Of a DNA stretch of 64,000 nt, positions 26,006 through 33,983 are shown one piece after another. The position numbers and the translations under genes were made by a program. Origin of the DNA: Betaproteobacteria bacterium UBA5216. Lineage in GTDB: Bacteria > Pseudomonadota > Gammaproteobacteria > Burkholderiales > SG8-41. Numbering within the stretch: the stretch's first letter is position 1; every line of letters begins with the position of its first letter. The stretch covers positions 16,927 through 80,926 of the forward strand of contig DHVE01000135.1 of assembly GCA_002412495.1 (NCBI GenBank), in the 5' to 3' direction. The notes beneath the pieces were generated by a model that worked only from the letters and a program-made list of their open reading frames with translations, searched no databases and was not told the DNA's origin.

Positions 26006-26827
26006 ATGAGAAGCATGATCCTTTGGGCATTTACCGGATTCACTTTGTCGCTCGCGCCGCTTGCACTCGCGCAGTCCGCCGGAAAAATAGTCATTGATGG
26101 CTCCACCGGCGTAACTCCTCTGGTGGCGGCCCTGACCAAGGCCTATGTCGAGCAGAACCCGTCCGTGGCGATCGACATTGGCAAAGGCATGGGCACACGC
26201 GCGCGCATCGATGCCTTACGCGATGGCAAAATCGATATTGCGATGGCCAGCCACGGCCTCAAGGTTGACGACATCACGCGCCAGGGCATGACCGTTCACG
26301 AGATCGCAAAGGTCGCCGTGGTGTTCGGCGTAAACGCCGGCGTCGCGGTAATCGACATTAACGACGCCCAAATCTGCGACATTTACCTGCTCAAAACCAA
26401 GAACTGGAAGGAGCTCGGCGCGGCGGATATCAGCATGGTCCCGTACACCCGGCCGGATACGGAAGTGGACACCGAAGTGGTGCGCGACAAAATCGTCTGT
26501 CTGGCGAAACTGCAAATGCCCAGCGGTGTGAAGGTCGCGCCCAAGGCTGGCGAGATGTCCGAGCAACTGGCGAGCTCCGCAGGCGCCATCGGCATGACCA
26601 CCATGACCATCGTTGAACAAAGCAAAGGGCGCATCAAGCCGCTGGCGCTACGCGGCATCATGCCCACGGCCGCCAACGTACAGAACAAAACCTACCCGCT
26701 GACCCGCGATTCATTTCTGGTCACCCAGGCCGCGCCTCCACCTGCGGTGGCAAAATTCATGGCCTTCGTCGCCAGCGATGCAGGTAAAAAAGTCATCGCC
26801 GCCAACGGCGCGGTGCCCGTGAAATAG
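26006..26827 (+). CDS. PstS-like periplasmic substrate-binding protein
   Basis: 273 aa from the ATG at 26006, which follows GAGGGG and opens a clean signal peptide (MRSMILWAFTGFTLSLAPLALAQ). A TTG eight codons upstream is an alternative. GKIVIDGSTGVTPLVAALTKAY and the following GMGTRARIDALRDGKIDIAMAS are typical of the phosphate/tungstate-type 'PBP-like domain' family. An oxyanion or phosphonate ligand is possible. No PstCAB genes accompany it. The next gene, 13 bp on, is a Bug receptor, so two unrelated binding proteins may be cotranscribed. Confidence 0.8.
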   Translation: MRSMILWAFTGFTLSLAPLALAQSAGKIVIDGSTGVTPLVAALTKAYVEQNPSVAIDIGKGMGTRARIDALRDGKIDIAMASHGLKVDDITRQGMTVHEIAKVAVVFGVNAGVAVIDINDAQICDIYLLKTKNWKELGAADISMVPYTRPDTEVDTEVVRDKIVCLAKLQMPSGVKVAPKAGEMSEQLASSAGAIGMTTMTIVEQSKGRIKPLALRGIMPTAANVQNKTYPLTRDSFLVTQAAPPPAVAKFMAFVASDAGKKVIAANGAVPVK

Positions 26828-26840
26828 CGAGGTCGTCCCA

Positions 26841-27875
26841 ATGGTTCAAGCGACAGGTCAACACGACATGAACCAGCACCCCCGGATGACAGCCACCGTC
26901 CATTGCGCTGCCGTTGTTGCGGTTGCCTTCGCCGTCACATTCGTGCTTGCGCTGGCCGGAGCGCAGCCCGCCCACGCCCAAAAATACCCCGAAAAAACCA
27001 TCCGATACATTTCACCGTATCCCACCGGCGCATCCCAAATTCTCGCGCTGCTGGTCACCGAGAAACTCGGCGCGGCACTCGGCCAAGCGGTTTACGCGGA
27101 TTTTCGTCCCGGCGCGGGCGGCAACATCGGCCTGGAACTCGCCGCGAAATCTCCACCCGACGGCTACACGCTGGTGCAAGCCAGCGCGTCAATGACCATC
27201 GGCCCCAGCCTCTACAAAAAGCTCCCGTTCAACGCGCTGCGCGATTTTCAGGCGGTATCACAAACCGCCAACGTGCCTAATGTGTTGGTGATCCACCCGT
27301 CGGTGCCCGCCAAAACCGTGAGCGAACTGGTGAAAGTGGCGAAGGCGCAACCCGGCAAATTAAGTTACGGCTCCGGCGGCGTGGGATCGAGCAACCATCT
27401 GGCGAGCGAATTGTTCAAATCCATCGCCGGCATCAGCATGATTCACGTGCCTTACAAAGGCGCGAGCATCGCGCTCACGCACATTTTGAGCGGCGAGATC
27501 GATGTGGTCACCGTCACCGTGCCGGCGACGATACCGTTCATCAACAGCGGCAAATTGCGCGGCCTCGCCGTGCTCAACGTCGCGCGCGCACCGGCACTGC
27601 CCACGGTGCCCACTTCAAAGGAGGCGGGTTATCCCGATTTACTCATGGATTCCTGGTATGGCGTAATGGCGCCGGCCGGCGTGCGCCCCGATATCATCGA
27701 GCGGCTCAACAGCGAACTACGCAAAATCATGCACGCGCCGGAGACGCTAAAACAACTCAATCGCGTCGGCATTGATGCCGTCACCAACACGGCGGCGGAG
27801 TTTCAGGCGTTTTTTAAAGCGGATACGGAACGCTGGGCTAAAGTGATCAAGGATGCGAACATACGCATCGATTAA
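26841..27875 (+). CDS. Bug/TctC-type tricarboxylate receptor (paralogue of 23849)
   Basis: 344 aa as written. A second Met at 26868 (MNQHPRMTAT) may be the real start, giving a signal peptide ending PAHAQ. It carries the same unusual SPYPTGASQILALL loop as the receptor at 23849 and shares VYADFRPGAGG, KLPFNALRDF and HVPYKGASIALTHIL with it, which marks a recent duplication. It is the first of three Bug genes in a row (26841, 27879, 28877), separated by 3 and 2 bp, a probable operon of three receptors. Confidence 0.92.
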   Translation: MVQATGQHDMNQHPRMTATVHCAAVVAVAFAVTFVLALAGAQPAHAQKYPEKTIRYISPYPTGASQILALLVTEKLGAALGQAVYADFRPGAGGNIGLELAAKSPPDGYTLVQASASMTIGPSLYKKLPFNALRDFQAVSQTANVPNVLVIHPSVPAKTVSELVKVAKAQPGKLSYGSGGVGSSNHLASELFKSIAGISMIHVPYKGASIALTHILSGEIDVVTVTVPATIPFINSGKLRGLAVLNVARAPALPTVPTSKEAGYPDLLMDSWYGVMAPAGVRPDIIERLNSELRKIMHAPETLKQLNRVGIDAVTNTAAEFQAFFKADTERWAKVIKDANIRID

Positions 27876-27878
27876 TTC

Positions 27879-28874
27879 ATGAAGAATCATCCCATGCGCA
27901 ACCCTCGACATCCCATCGCCCTTTTTACAATATTCATGTTGTTGGCGTCACACACTCACGCACAACCAACAGAGGAAGTCTATCCATCGCGCCCCATACG
28001 CCTGATCACGCCCGCACCACCCGGTGGTTCCACCGATTTGCTGGCGCGCTTGATCGGCCCGCGTCTGGCCCAGGTATTCAATCGCCAGGTAGTAGTCGAC
28101 AATCGCGGCGGTGGCGGTGGCGTGGTGGCGGCTGAACTCACCGCGAAGGCCGCGCCCGACGGCCACACGCTGCTGATGGCTTACTCGCAACACACCACCA
28201 ATGTCAGTCTCAATCCGAAGTTGAGTTACCGCGCGGTGGATGATTACCAACCCATTGTGCATGTCACCAGCGCGCCGCTGGTGCTGGTGGTCAACACCGG
28301 CCTGACCGCAAATTCAGTACAGGATCTGATTACCTACGGAAAGACCAACCCGGGCAAACTCAATTTGAGTTCGGCGGGTAACGGCAGCGGCGGACACATT
28401 GCAGCAGAATTGTTCAAGTACATGACCAAAACCCCGCTTCAGCACATCCCCTACAAAGGCATGGGCCCCGCCATCGTCGATGTCGTCGGCGGCAATGTGC
28501 AAGGCATCTTCGCCGGCATCGTGCCGGTGCAACCGTTGCTCAAGTCAGGCCGCGTGCGCGCCCTCGCCGTCACCTCGGCAAAACGTGTGCCTTCGGCGCC
28601 GGAACTGCCCACCGTCGCCGAAGCGGGCGTGCCCGGCTACGAAGTCATCACGTGGTATGGCATCCTTGCGCCGGCAGGCGTGCCCAAGCCCATCGTCACA
28701 CGGCTCAACACCGAGATCGTCAAAATTCTGCGCGCGCCGGATGTACAGCAGCGCCTCACCAGCGATGGCGCGGAAGTGATCGCCGGCACGCCAGAAGCGT
28801 TCGAGAAGACGCTGCGCGAAGAGATGGAAAAACTGGGAAGGATGGTTAAGGCTACGGGGGCGCGACTGGATTAG
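27879..28874 (+). CDS. Bug/TctC-type tricarboxylate receptor
   Basis: 331 aa, the middle gene of a three-receptor run. MKNHPMRNPRHPIALFT... has a second possible start at 27894. The signal peptide ends THAQ. Motifs are TPAPPGGSTDLLARLI, VVDNRGGGGGVVAAEL, NLSSAGNGSGGHIAAELF and IPYKGMGPAIVDVVGG. It is not closely similar to its neighbours, so this run is not a simple local tandem duplication. Confidence 0.93.
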   Translation: MKNHPMRNPRHPIALFTIFMLLASHTHAQPTEEVYPSRPIRLITPAPPGGSTDLLARLIGPRLAQVFNRQVVVDNRGGGGGVVAAELTAKAAPDGHTLLMAYSQHTTNVSLNPKLSYRAVDDYQPIVHVTSAPLVLVVNTGLTANSVQDLITYGKTNPGKLNLSSAGNGSGGHIAAELFKYMTKTPLQHIPYKGMGPAIVDVVGGNVQGIFAGIVPVQPLLKSGRVRALAVTSAKRVPSAPELPTVAEAGVPGYEVITWYGILAPAGVPKPIVTRLNTEIVKILRAPDVQQRLTSDGAEVIAGTPEAFEKTLREEMEKLGRMVKATGARLD

Positions 28875-28876
28875 TT

Positions 28877-29863
28877 ATGCTGAAACCCTTTGTATGTATT
28901 AGCTTTGCCACATGCGTTCATCTTTGCGCTGTGACAATCTCAGCCGCAACCGCCGCCGACCCCTATCCCACCCGCCCCATCCGCCTCATAAGTCCCTTCG
29001 CCCCCGGCGGCGGCAACGACATTATTTCGCGCTCGCTCGGCGCGGCAATTTCCAAAGGCCTGGGTCAATCCATCGTGGTGGATAACCGGCCTGGCGCGAA
29101 CACCATCGTCGCGATGGAAATTCTTGCGCGTGCCACGCCCGACGGTTATACGTTGCTCACCACCAGCAGTTCGCAGGCGACGAACGCCACGCTCTACGCG
29201 AAGCTGCCATACGATTCGATCAAGGATTTTGCGCCGGTGTCACTGGTGGGCGTAAGTCCGCTGGTGGTGGCGGTAAACCCGGCGCTGCCGGTCAAGACCG
29301 TCGGTGATCTCATCGCGGCGGCCAGGGCAAAGCCCGGCTCGATCATGTATCCGTCGGCGGGCACGGGTAATTCCACGCATCTGGGCGGCGCTTTGTTTGC
29401 GGCGATGGCGGATGTTCAACTCACGCATGTGCCTTACAAGGGCCTCGGCCCCGGGCTGCTGGATTTGATGGCGGGGCGCTTGCAGGTGGTGTTCAGCACG
29501 GCGCCATCAGCGATACCGCACATCAAGACCGGCAGGTTGCGCGGGCTGGCGGTAACGACGGCCGCGCGTTCGGGGCTGGTACCGCAGTTGCCCACGGTGG
29601 CCGAAGCCGGCATACCCGGTTACGAAGCCGGTTCGTGGTACGGCGTCATCGCGCCCGCCGGCACGCCGCGCGCAGTGGTGGCGCGGCTCAATCAGGAAAT
29701 CACCGCAGTGCTCGCCACCCCGGATTTTCGTGAGCAGTTGATGGCGGCGGGCGCGGACCCCTCGCCGAACACCCCGGAACAATTCGCGGCCTACCTCAAA
29801 TCCGAAATCGCCAAGTGGGCAAAGGTCATCAAGCTGTCCGGAGCCAAGGCTGAATCGCAATAA
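28877..29863 (+). CDS. Bug/TctC-type tricarboxylate receptor
   Basis: 328 aa, last of the three-receptor run, starting 2 bp after the preceding stop. The signal peptide is MLKPFVCISFATCVHLCAVTISAATA. The ligand loop is PFAPGGGNDIISRSL, followed by VVDNRPGANTIV, YPSAGTGNSTHLGGALF and VPYKGLGPGLLDLMAG. A flavodoxin-like oxidoreductase gene follows 64 bp downstream on the same strand and may belong to the same transcript. Confidence 0.93.
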   Translation: MLKPFVCISFATCVHLCAVTISAATAADPYPTRPIRLISPFAPGGGNDIISRSLGAAISKGLGQSIVVDNRPGANTIVAMEILARATPDGYTLLTTSSSQATNATLYAKLPYDSIKDFAPVSLVGVSPLVVAVNPALPVKTVGDLIAAARAKPGSIMYPSAGTGNSTHLGGALFAAMADVQLTHVPYKGLGPGLLDLMAGRLQVVFSTAPSAIPHIKTGRLRGLAVTTAARSGLVPQLPTVAEAGIPGYEAGSWYGVIAPAGTPRAVVARLNQEITAVLATPDFREQLMAAGADPSPNTPEQFAAYLKSEIAKWAKVIKLSGAKAESQ

Positions 29864-29927
29864 ACCCGTGTTGTAAGGCTGCCGCTCCCGGTTCGACCAA
29901 GCCGGAATCACTCTAAGGGAGAAGCCG

Positions 29928-31007
29928 ATGATCACGCCCAAAATTCGCCGTCAGACGGAGTGGAAGCCGCTGTCGAAAGAAGCCTACCGCGAGCGTTTTT
30001 TCGCGCGCTATCAGGACCCGGCGTTCGACAAGCTCAAGCCGGAACTGGAAAAGGTTTTTGAAACCGCGTGGGACGGTTACATCGTCTATCGCAAATCGCC
30101 GAATCAGCGGCTTGCGGGCGCGGGTTTCGCCGATCCACAACAGAAACTGCCGGTGGAGTGGCTGCAAGCGAAAGCAGCGATTGATGCCGCCGAAAAGCGC
30201 CAGAAAGAAGCCGCTTCGCCGTCGCGCATACTCATCGTCAACGGCTCCACGCGCAGCGAGCACACCTGCCCGGGCGAAATCTCCAAAACGCGCCGTCTCG
30301 CGCAGGCCGTGGAAGAAGTCATCAAGGCCACGCCCGGCTTTGAAGTCGATTTTCTCGATTTATCCACGCTCGCCGACGAGCCGCTGAAAACCATTCATCC
30401 GTGCAAAGCCTGCGTCTCCACATCGATGCCGCTGTGCCATTGGCCATGCTCGTGTTATCCAAATCATGCGTTGGGGCAAACCAATGACTGGATGGCGGAG
30501 ATTTATCCGCGCTGGGTGGCGGCGCACGGCGTGTTTGTGTTGTGCCCGATGCACTGGTATCAAACGCCCGCGAGCCTGAAACTCATGATCGACCGGCTGG
30601 TGTGCGCCGACGGCGGCAATGCCGATCCCACCACCACCAAGGGCAAGAATCCGCTGATCGCGAAAGAACTCGAACTCAAGGGCTGGGATTATCCCAAGCA
30701 TCTCGCGGGACGCGCCTTCGCGGTGCTTGCGCATGGCGACGCCGCCGGCCCGGAAAATCTGCGTCGCATATTAAGTGACTGGCTCACCGATCTGGGCATG
30801 ATCCAGGCCGGCCCGGCTGCCGCCATCGACACGTGGATCGGCTACTACCAACCCTACGCCACCAGCCACGAAGACCTCGACAACGATCCGGATTTATTCA
30901 CGCAGGTGAAAAACGCGTCGCACAGCCTCGCCAACATGGTGACGCAAATTCGCAGCGGCGCGTATCAGGCGCCGAATGCGGGGCTGCATAATCCGAAAGA
31001 GAAGTAG
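29928..31007 (+). CDS. flavodoxin-fold NAD(P)H-dependent FMN reductase family protein with a cysteine cluster
   Basis: 359 aa. The core from about residue 100 is a flavodoxin-like fold: RILIVNGSTRSEHTCPGE (phosphate loop), then VFVLCPMHWYQTPASLKLMIDRLV around the flavin. A family-atypical N-terminal extension of about 95 residues is helical and charged. The segment HPCKACVSTSMPLCHWPCSC holds five cysteines in 16 residues, which suggests an iron-sulfur or other metal site as in iron-sulfur flavoproteins. That is inference. GGGAG-type ribosome site AAGGGAGAAG precedes the ATG. It is convergent with the quinone oxidoreductase gene, with only 4 bp between stops. Confidence 0.8.
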   Translation: MITPKIRRQTEWKPLSKEAYRERFFARYQDPAFDKLKPELEKVFETAWDGYIVYRKSPNQRLAGAGFADPQQKLPVEWLQAKAAIDAAEKRQKEAASPSRILIVNGSTRSEHTCPGEISKTRRLAQAVEEVIKATPGFEVDFLDLSTLADEPLKTIHPCKACVSTSMPLCHWPCSCYPNHALGQTNDWMAEIYPRWVAAHGVFVLCPMHWYQTPASLKLMIDRLVCADGGNADPTTTKGKNPLIAKELELKGWDYPKHLAGRAFAVLAHGDAAGPENLRRILSDWLTDLGMIQAGPAAAIDTWIGYYQPYATSHEDLDNDPDLFTQVKNASHSLANMVTQIRSGAYQAPNAGLHNPKEK

Positions 31008-31011
31008 CGGG

Positions 31012-31995
31012 CTACGGCACCCGGATGATGACCTTGCCGAGCAACTGATTGGTATCCACGTAGGCCTTGGCGGCGGCGGCTTCGCTGAAATCAAAAACGC
31101 GATCTATCACCGGCTTGATTTTTCCGCTCGCGAGATGCGGGTAGATTTGTTCCATAAAGCCGCGCATCGGTATTGCGCGTTGCCCGGGTGTCAGCGGCGC
31201 ATTCGAAATGCCCATGACGCTCAGCCGCTTGCCGTGCAGTGATTCGAGATCGATCTCGGCTTTCATCTGCCCATCGACGTAACCCACTACCACCTGCCGG
31301 CCGAAATCCGCGAGCGCGCGCTGGCAATCCGCAAACGCGCTGCCGCCCACAAGATTCACCGCGAGATCGACACCGCGTTTTCGGGTGATCCACAATGCTT
31401 CTTCGGCGAATCCCGCGCCTTGCGCACCGTGAATATCGATCACGGCGTCCGCGCCCAGCGCCTTCAGCCGCGCCCGTTTTTCAGCGGAGCGTGAAACGCC
31501 GATGACCCACGCACCCAGCACCTTGGCCATTTGCAGCGCGGCGACACCCACGCCCGACGAGGCGCCTGCGATCAGCACGGTTTCATCCCGCTGCAGCTTG
31601 CCAAACTGTACCAGCGCTTCATAGGCGGTAATAAACGCCACGGGAATCGCGGCCGCTTCTTCCCACGACATGTGCGCCGGCACTTTTGCCGCGAGCATCG
31701 CATCGACCACGGCGTATTCCGCAAAACAGCCGTGCGCGCGAAACAGTACGCGATCGCCGGTCGTGAATCCGGCCACGCCGTCGCCCACCGCGCAAACGTC
31801 GCCCGCGCCGTCCACCCCCGCGGGCCGCCCGCCCTCGGCGCTGTGACGCTTGATGCGCGCCAGCACATCGCCCCGGTTGATGGAGGTCGCGCGCATGCGC
31901 ACCAGTATCTCGCCGTGCGCGGGTTGCGGCACCGGCACGTCGCGCAAGGCCAGCGTGACTTGTTCGCCGGATTTTTGGATCCACCAGGATTTCAT
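31012..31995 (-). CDS. zinc-less medium-chain dehydrogenase (NADPH:quinone oxidoreductase-like)
   Basis: 327 aa from the ATG at 31995. A longer frame from 32076 has no supporting site. It is an MDR-family protein with SINRGDVLAR and GVDGAGDVCAVGDGVAGFTTGDRV in the catalytic domain, and IAGASSGVGVAALQMAKVLGA as the nucleotide-binding turn (AxxGxxG). The zinc ligands of alcohol dehydrogenases are absent, as in quinone oxidoreductase and zeta-crystallin. It lies 31 bp downstream of a Bug receptor on the same strand, a likely two-gene unit. Substrate unknown. Confidence 0.87.
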   Translation of the reverse strand: MKSWWIQKSGEQVTLALRDVPVPQPAHGEILVRMRATSINRGDVLARIKRHSAEGGRPAGVDGAGDVCAVGDGVAGFTTGDRVLFRAHGCFAEYAVVDAMLAAKVPAHMSWEEAAAIPVAFITAYEALVQFGKLQRDETVLIAGASSGVGVAALQMAKVLGAWVIGVSRSAEKRARLKALGADAVIDIHGAQGAGFAEEALWITRKRGVDLAVNLVGGSAFADCQRALADFGRQVVVGYVDGQMKAEIDLESLHGKRLSVMGISNAPLTPGQRAIPMRGFMEQIYPHLASGKIKPVIDRVFDFSEAAAAKAYVDTNQLLGKVIIRVP

Positions 31996-32026
31996 TGACG
32001 CGTGGGTGCTGCGGCGCAAATTGGCA

Positions 32027-32989
32027 TTACTCGACCTTGATGCCCACTTCCTTGATGATCTTCGCCCAAGTGCCAATCTCGCGCTTGATGAACGCGCCGA
32101 ATTCCTCCGGCGTGTTGCCCACCGGCTCGGCGCCCAGCGCGATGATGCGATCGCGCACGTCGGGAATCGCCGCTGCCTTGGAAATGGATTGATACAAGCG
32201 GTCTATCGCCGCCCGTGGCGTACCCGTGGGTACCAGCGCGCCGTTCCATTCATTGGCCTCAAAGCCCGGCACGGCAGCTTCGGCGATGCTCGGCACGTTG
32301 GGCAGCGCGACACTGCGCTTCAGGCTCGACACGCCCAGCGCACGTAGCTTGCCGGTGGAGAAATGCTGGATTGACGATGGAATGGTGGCGAACAACAGCG
32401 CGGTTTCGCCGGAGAGCAGCGCGATCACCGCCGGGCCACCACCTTTGTATGGCACGTGGGTCATCTTGATGCCAGTGGCGGAGCTGAAGCGCTCGGTCGC
32501 CAGATGGTTGGCGCTGACGTTGCCTGCCGAAGCGTAGTTCATCACGCCCGGTTGCGCCTTGGCGAGCGCGATCAGGTCCTTCACCGACTTCGCCGGCACC
32601 GACGGATGCACCGACAGCACCAGCGTCACCATCGACATCAGCGACACCGGCAGCAAATCCTTTTCGGAGTCGTACGGCATTTTCTTCATCAGACTCGGGT
32701 TCGCACAAAAGGTAATGTTCGCAACGCCTATGGTGTGGCCGTCGGGTTGCGCCTTGGCCGCAATGTCCGTGCCGATTGTGGATGAGCCCCCCGGGCGATT
32801 TTCAACGATCACCTGCTGCCCCAGTATTTCGCTCATGCGCGGCGCGAGGATACGCATTACGACATCCGTTGAGCCGCCCGGCGCATAAGGCACGATGGCG
32901 CGTATGGCACGCGTGGGATATTGCTGCGCGGCGGCGCCGGCACTGATCGCCACGCCCGCCATGAATGTAACCAATTGTTTTAATTGCAT
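32027..32989 (-). CDS. Bug/TctC-type tricarboxylate receptor
   Basis: 320 aa with a signal peptide MQLKQLVTFMAGVAISAGAAAQ. Motifs are PYAPGGSTDVVMRIL, VIVENRPGGSSTIG, NYASAGNVSANHLATERF and VPYKGGGPAVIALLSG. The first seven codons overlap a degenerate copy of the AT-rich motif (copy L), so the signal peptide's LKQLVT residues are written by it. It is probably cotranscribed with the downstream quinone oxidoreductase-like gene. Confidence 0.93.
   Translation of the reverse strand: MQLKQLVTFMAGVAISAGAAAQQYPTRAIRAIVPYAPGGSTDVVMRILAPRMSEILGQQVIVENRPGGSSTIGTDIAAKAQPDGHTIGVANITFCANPSLMKKMPYDSEKDLLPVSLMSMVTLVLSVHPSVPAKSVKDLIALAKAQPGVMNYASAGNVSANHLATERFSSATGIKMTHVPYKGGGPAVIALLSGETALLFATIPSSIQHFSTGKLRALGVSSLKRSVALPNVPSIAEAAVPGFEANEWNGALVPTGTPRAAIDRLYQSISKAAAIPDVRDRIIALGAEPVGNTPEEFGAFIKREIGTWAKIIKEVGIKVE
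32968..32984 (-). repeat. recurrent AT-rich motif, degenerate copy L (in a signal-peptide coding region)
   Basis: On the minus strand this reads ATTAAAACAATTGGTTA, followed by CAT as in copy G (GGTTACAT). It has four A's and one mismatch in the N5 part. It overlaps codons 2-7 of the Bug gene. Confidence 0.5.
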
Positions 32990-33139
32990 TTAATTTCCTT
33001 CTTAAACGGAAGACATCACACTGACGAATACCCATTTCACGCTCAATCCTACCGCACTTCACCCGCGAAGAAACGGCGCGTCCGACAACACCTCGTGTTG
33101 CGGGCCTTGCTATGGACACCATAAAGACGTTACGGCAAT

Positions 33140-33715
33140 CTAAAAACCCATACCCTTGCCGACCCCGAGCAATGTTGCAATACCCAACATAGCAAATATC
33201 GCCGCAGCGATAGTACGAACCAGGCGGACCGGCATGTGGTGCGCTATGCGCTTGCCCAGCAGCACCGCCGGCACGTTGGCGAGCATCATACCCAGCGTGG
33301 TGCCGGCCAACACGGCGAAAAAGGCGTGATACTGTGCCGCCAGCGCCACCGTCGCCACCTGCGTTTTGTCACCCATCTCCGCCAGAAAAAAAGCAATCAG
33401 CGTGGTGACGAATACGCCAGTACGCGCGAACGTTGCGTCGTCTTTGTCGAGTTTATCCGGGACCAATGTCCAGAGGGCCATGCCAATGAACGACAGGCCG
33501 AGTAGCCAGCGCAGGATTTCCGGGCTCATCAGCGCGGGCAACCAAGCGCCCAGCGCCGCAGCGCCCGCGTGATTAGCCAGTGTGGCAACCAGAATACCGA
33601 GAATAATGGGCGCCGGCTTGCGGTACTTGGCTGCGAGGATAAAGGCGAGCAGTTGGGTTTTATCGCCGATTTCAGCCAGGGCGACAATGCCGGTCGAGAT
33701 GAGGAAGGCTTCCAC
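33140..33715 (-). CDS. GDT1/TMEM165 (UPF0016) family divalent cation transporter
   Basis: 191 aa, essentially all membrane (six predicted segments in two repeats). Each repeat carries the family hallmark: ALAEIGDKTQ near the N-terminus and FLAEMGDKTQ in the second half. The family exports or exchanges Mn2+ or Ca2+. The start is GTG at 33715, preceded by CAGGGAG at 5 bp; a longer frame to 33904 runs through the riboswitch and is rejected. The yybP-ykoY riboswitch directly upstream argues for a manganese exporter induced by high Mn2+. Confidence 0.9.
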   Translation of the reverse strand: MEAFLISTGIVALAEIGDKTQLLAFILAAKYRKPAPIILGILVATLANHAGAAALGAWLPALMSPEILRWLLGLSFIGMALWTLVPDKLDKDDATFARTGVFVTTLIAFFLAEMGDKTQVATVALAAQYHAFFAVLAGTTLGMMLANVPAVLLGKRIAHHMPVRLVRTIAAAIFAMLGIATLLGVGKGMGF

Positions 33716-33720
33716 TAAAA

Positions 33721-33772
33721 CTCCCTGGCCGGAGCGAACGTTAGACGAATGACCACACCGCTGATCCGGCCA
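33721..33772 (-). promoter_or_regulatory. predicted Shine-Dalgarno-masking hairpin between riboswitch and GDT1 start
   Basis: On the transcript TGGCCGGA (plus-strand 33765-33772) is an exact complement of TCCGGCCA (33726-33733), which overlaps the ribosome site CAGGGAG (33721-33727). The pairing would hide the ribosome site. Opening it on ligand binding is the expected switch. Confidence 0.55.
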
Positions 33773-33784
33773 AAGTAGAATCTT

Positions 33785-33930
33785 CGGAGGCGTTGTGGTC
33801 AAAGGTCTTGCCAGGTTCGGCTCGGTACAACGAAAAAGCACCAAGCCGGGAAACTGCCTGCACCATGGCCGGATGGCCAAGTATGTTGACGCAAGCCCCT
33901 GCATGCCGCGCAGGGCGACTACTCCCCAAT
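33785..33930 (-). ncRNA. yybP-ykoY (manganese) riboswitch
   Basis: Read on the minus strand, the leader has the conserved elements in order: GGGGAGTAG (plus coordinates 33919-33927), then GCGTCAACATACTTGGCCA, a variable hairpin (GGCCATGGTGC...), and the 3' element AAGACCTTTGACCAC (ending at 33795). These are the L1/L3 and P1 hallmarks of the yybP-ykoY class, which senses Mn2+ and commonly precedes MntP, GDT1/UPF0016 and P-type ATPase genes. It ends about 70 nt before the GDT1 start. Confidence 0.9.
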
Positions 33931-33983
33931 GACTCGCTTATTCTATCGGGCGGTGGGGCAAGCGTCTATGCCACCTACTCCAC

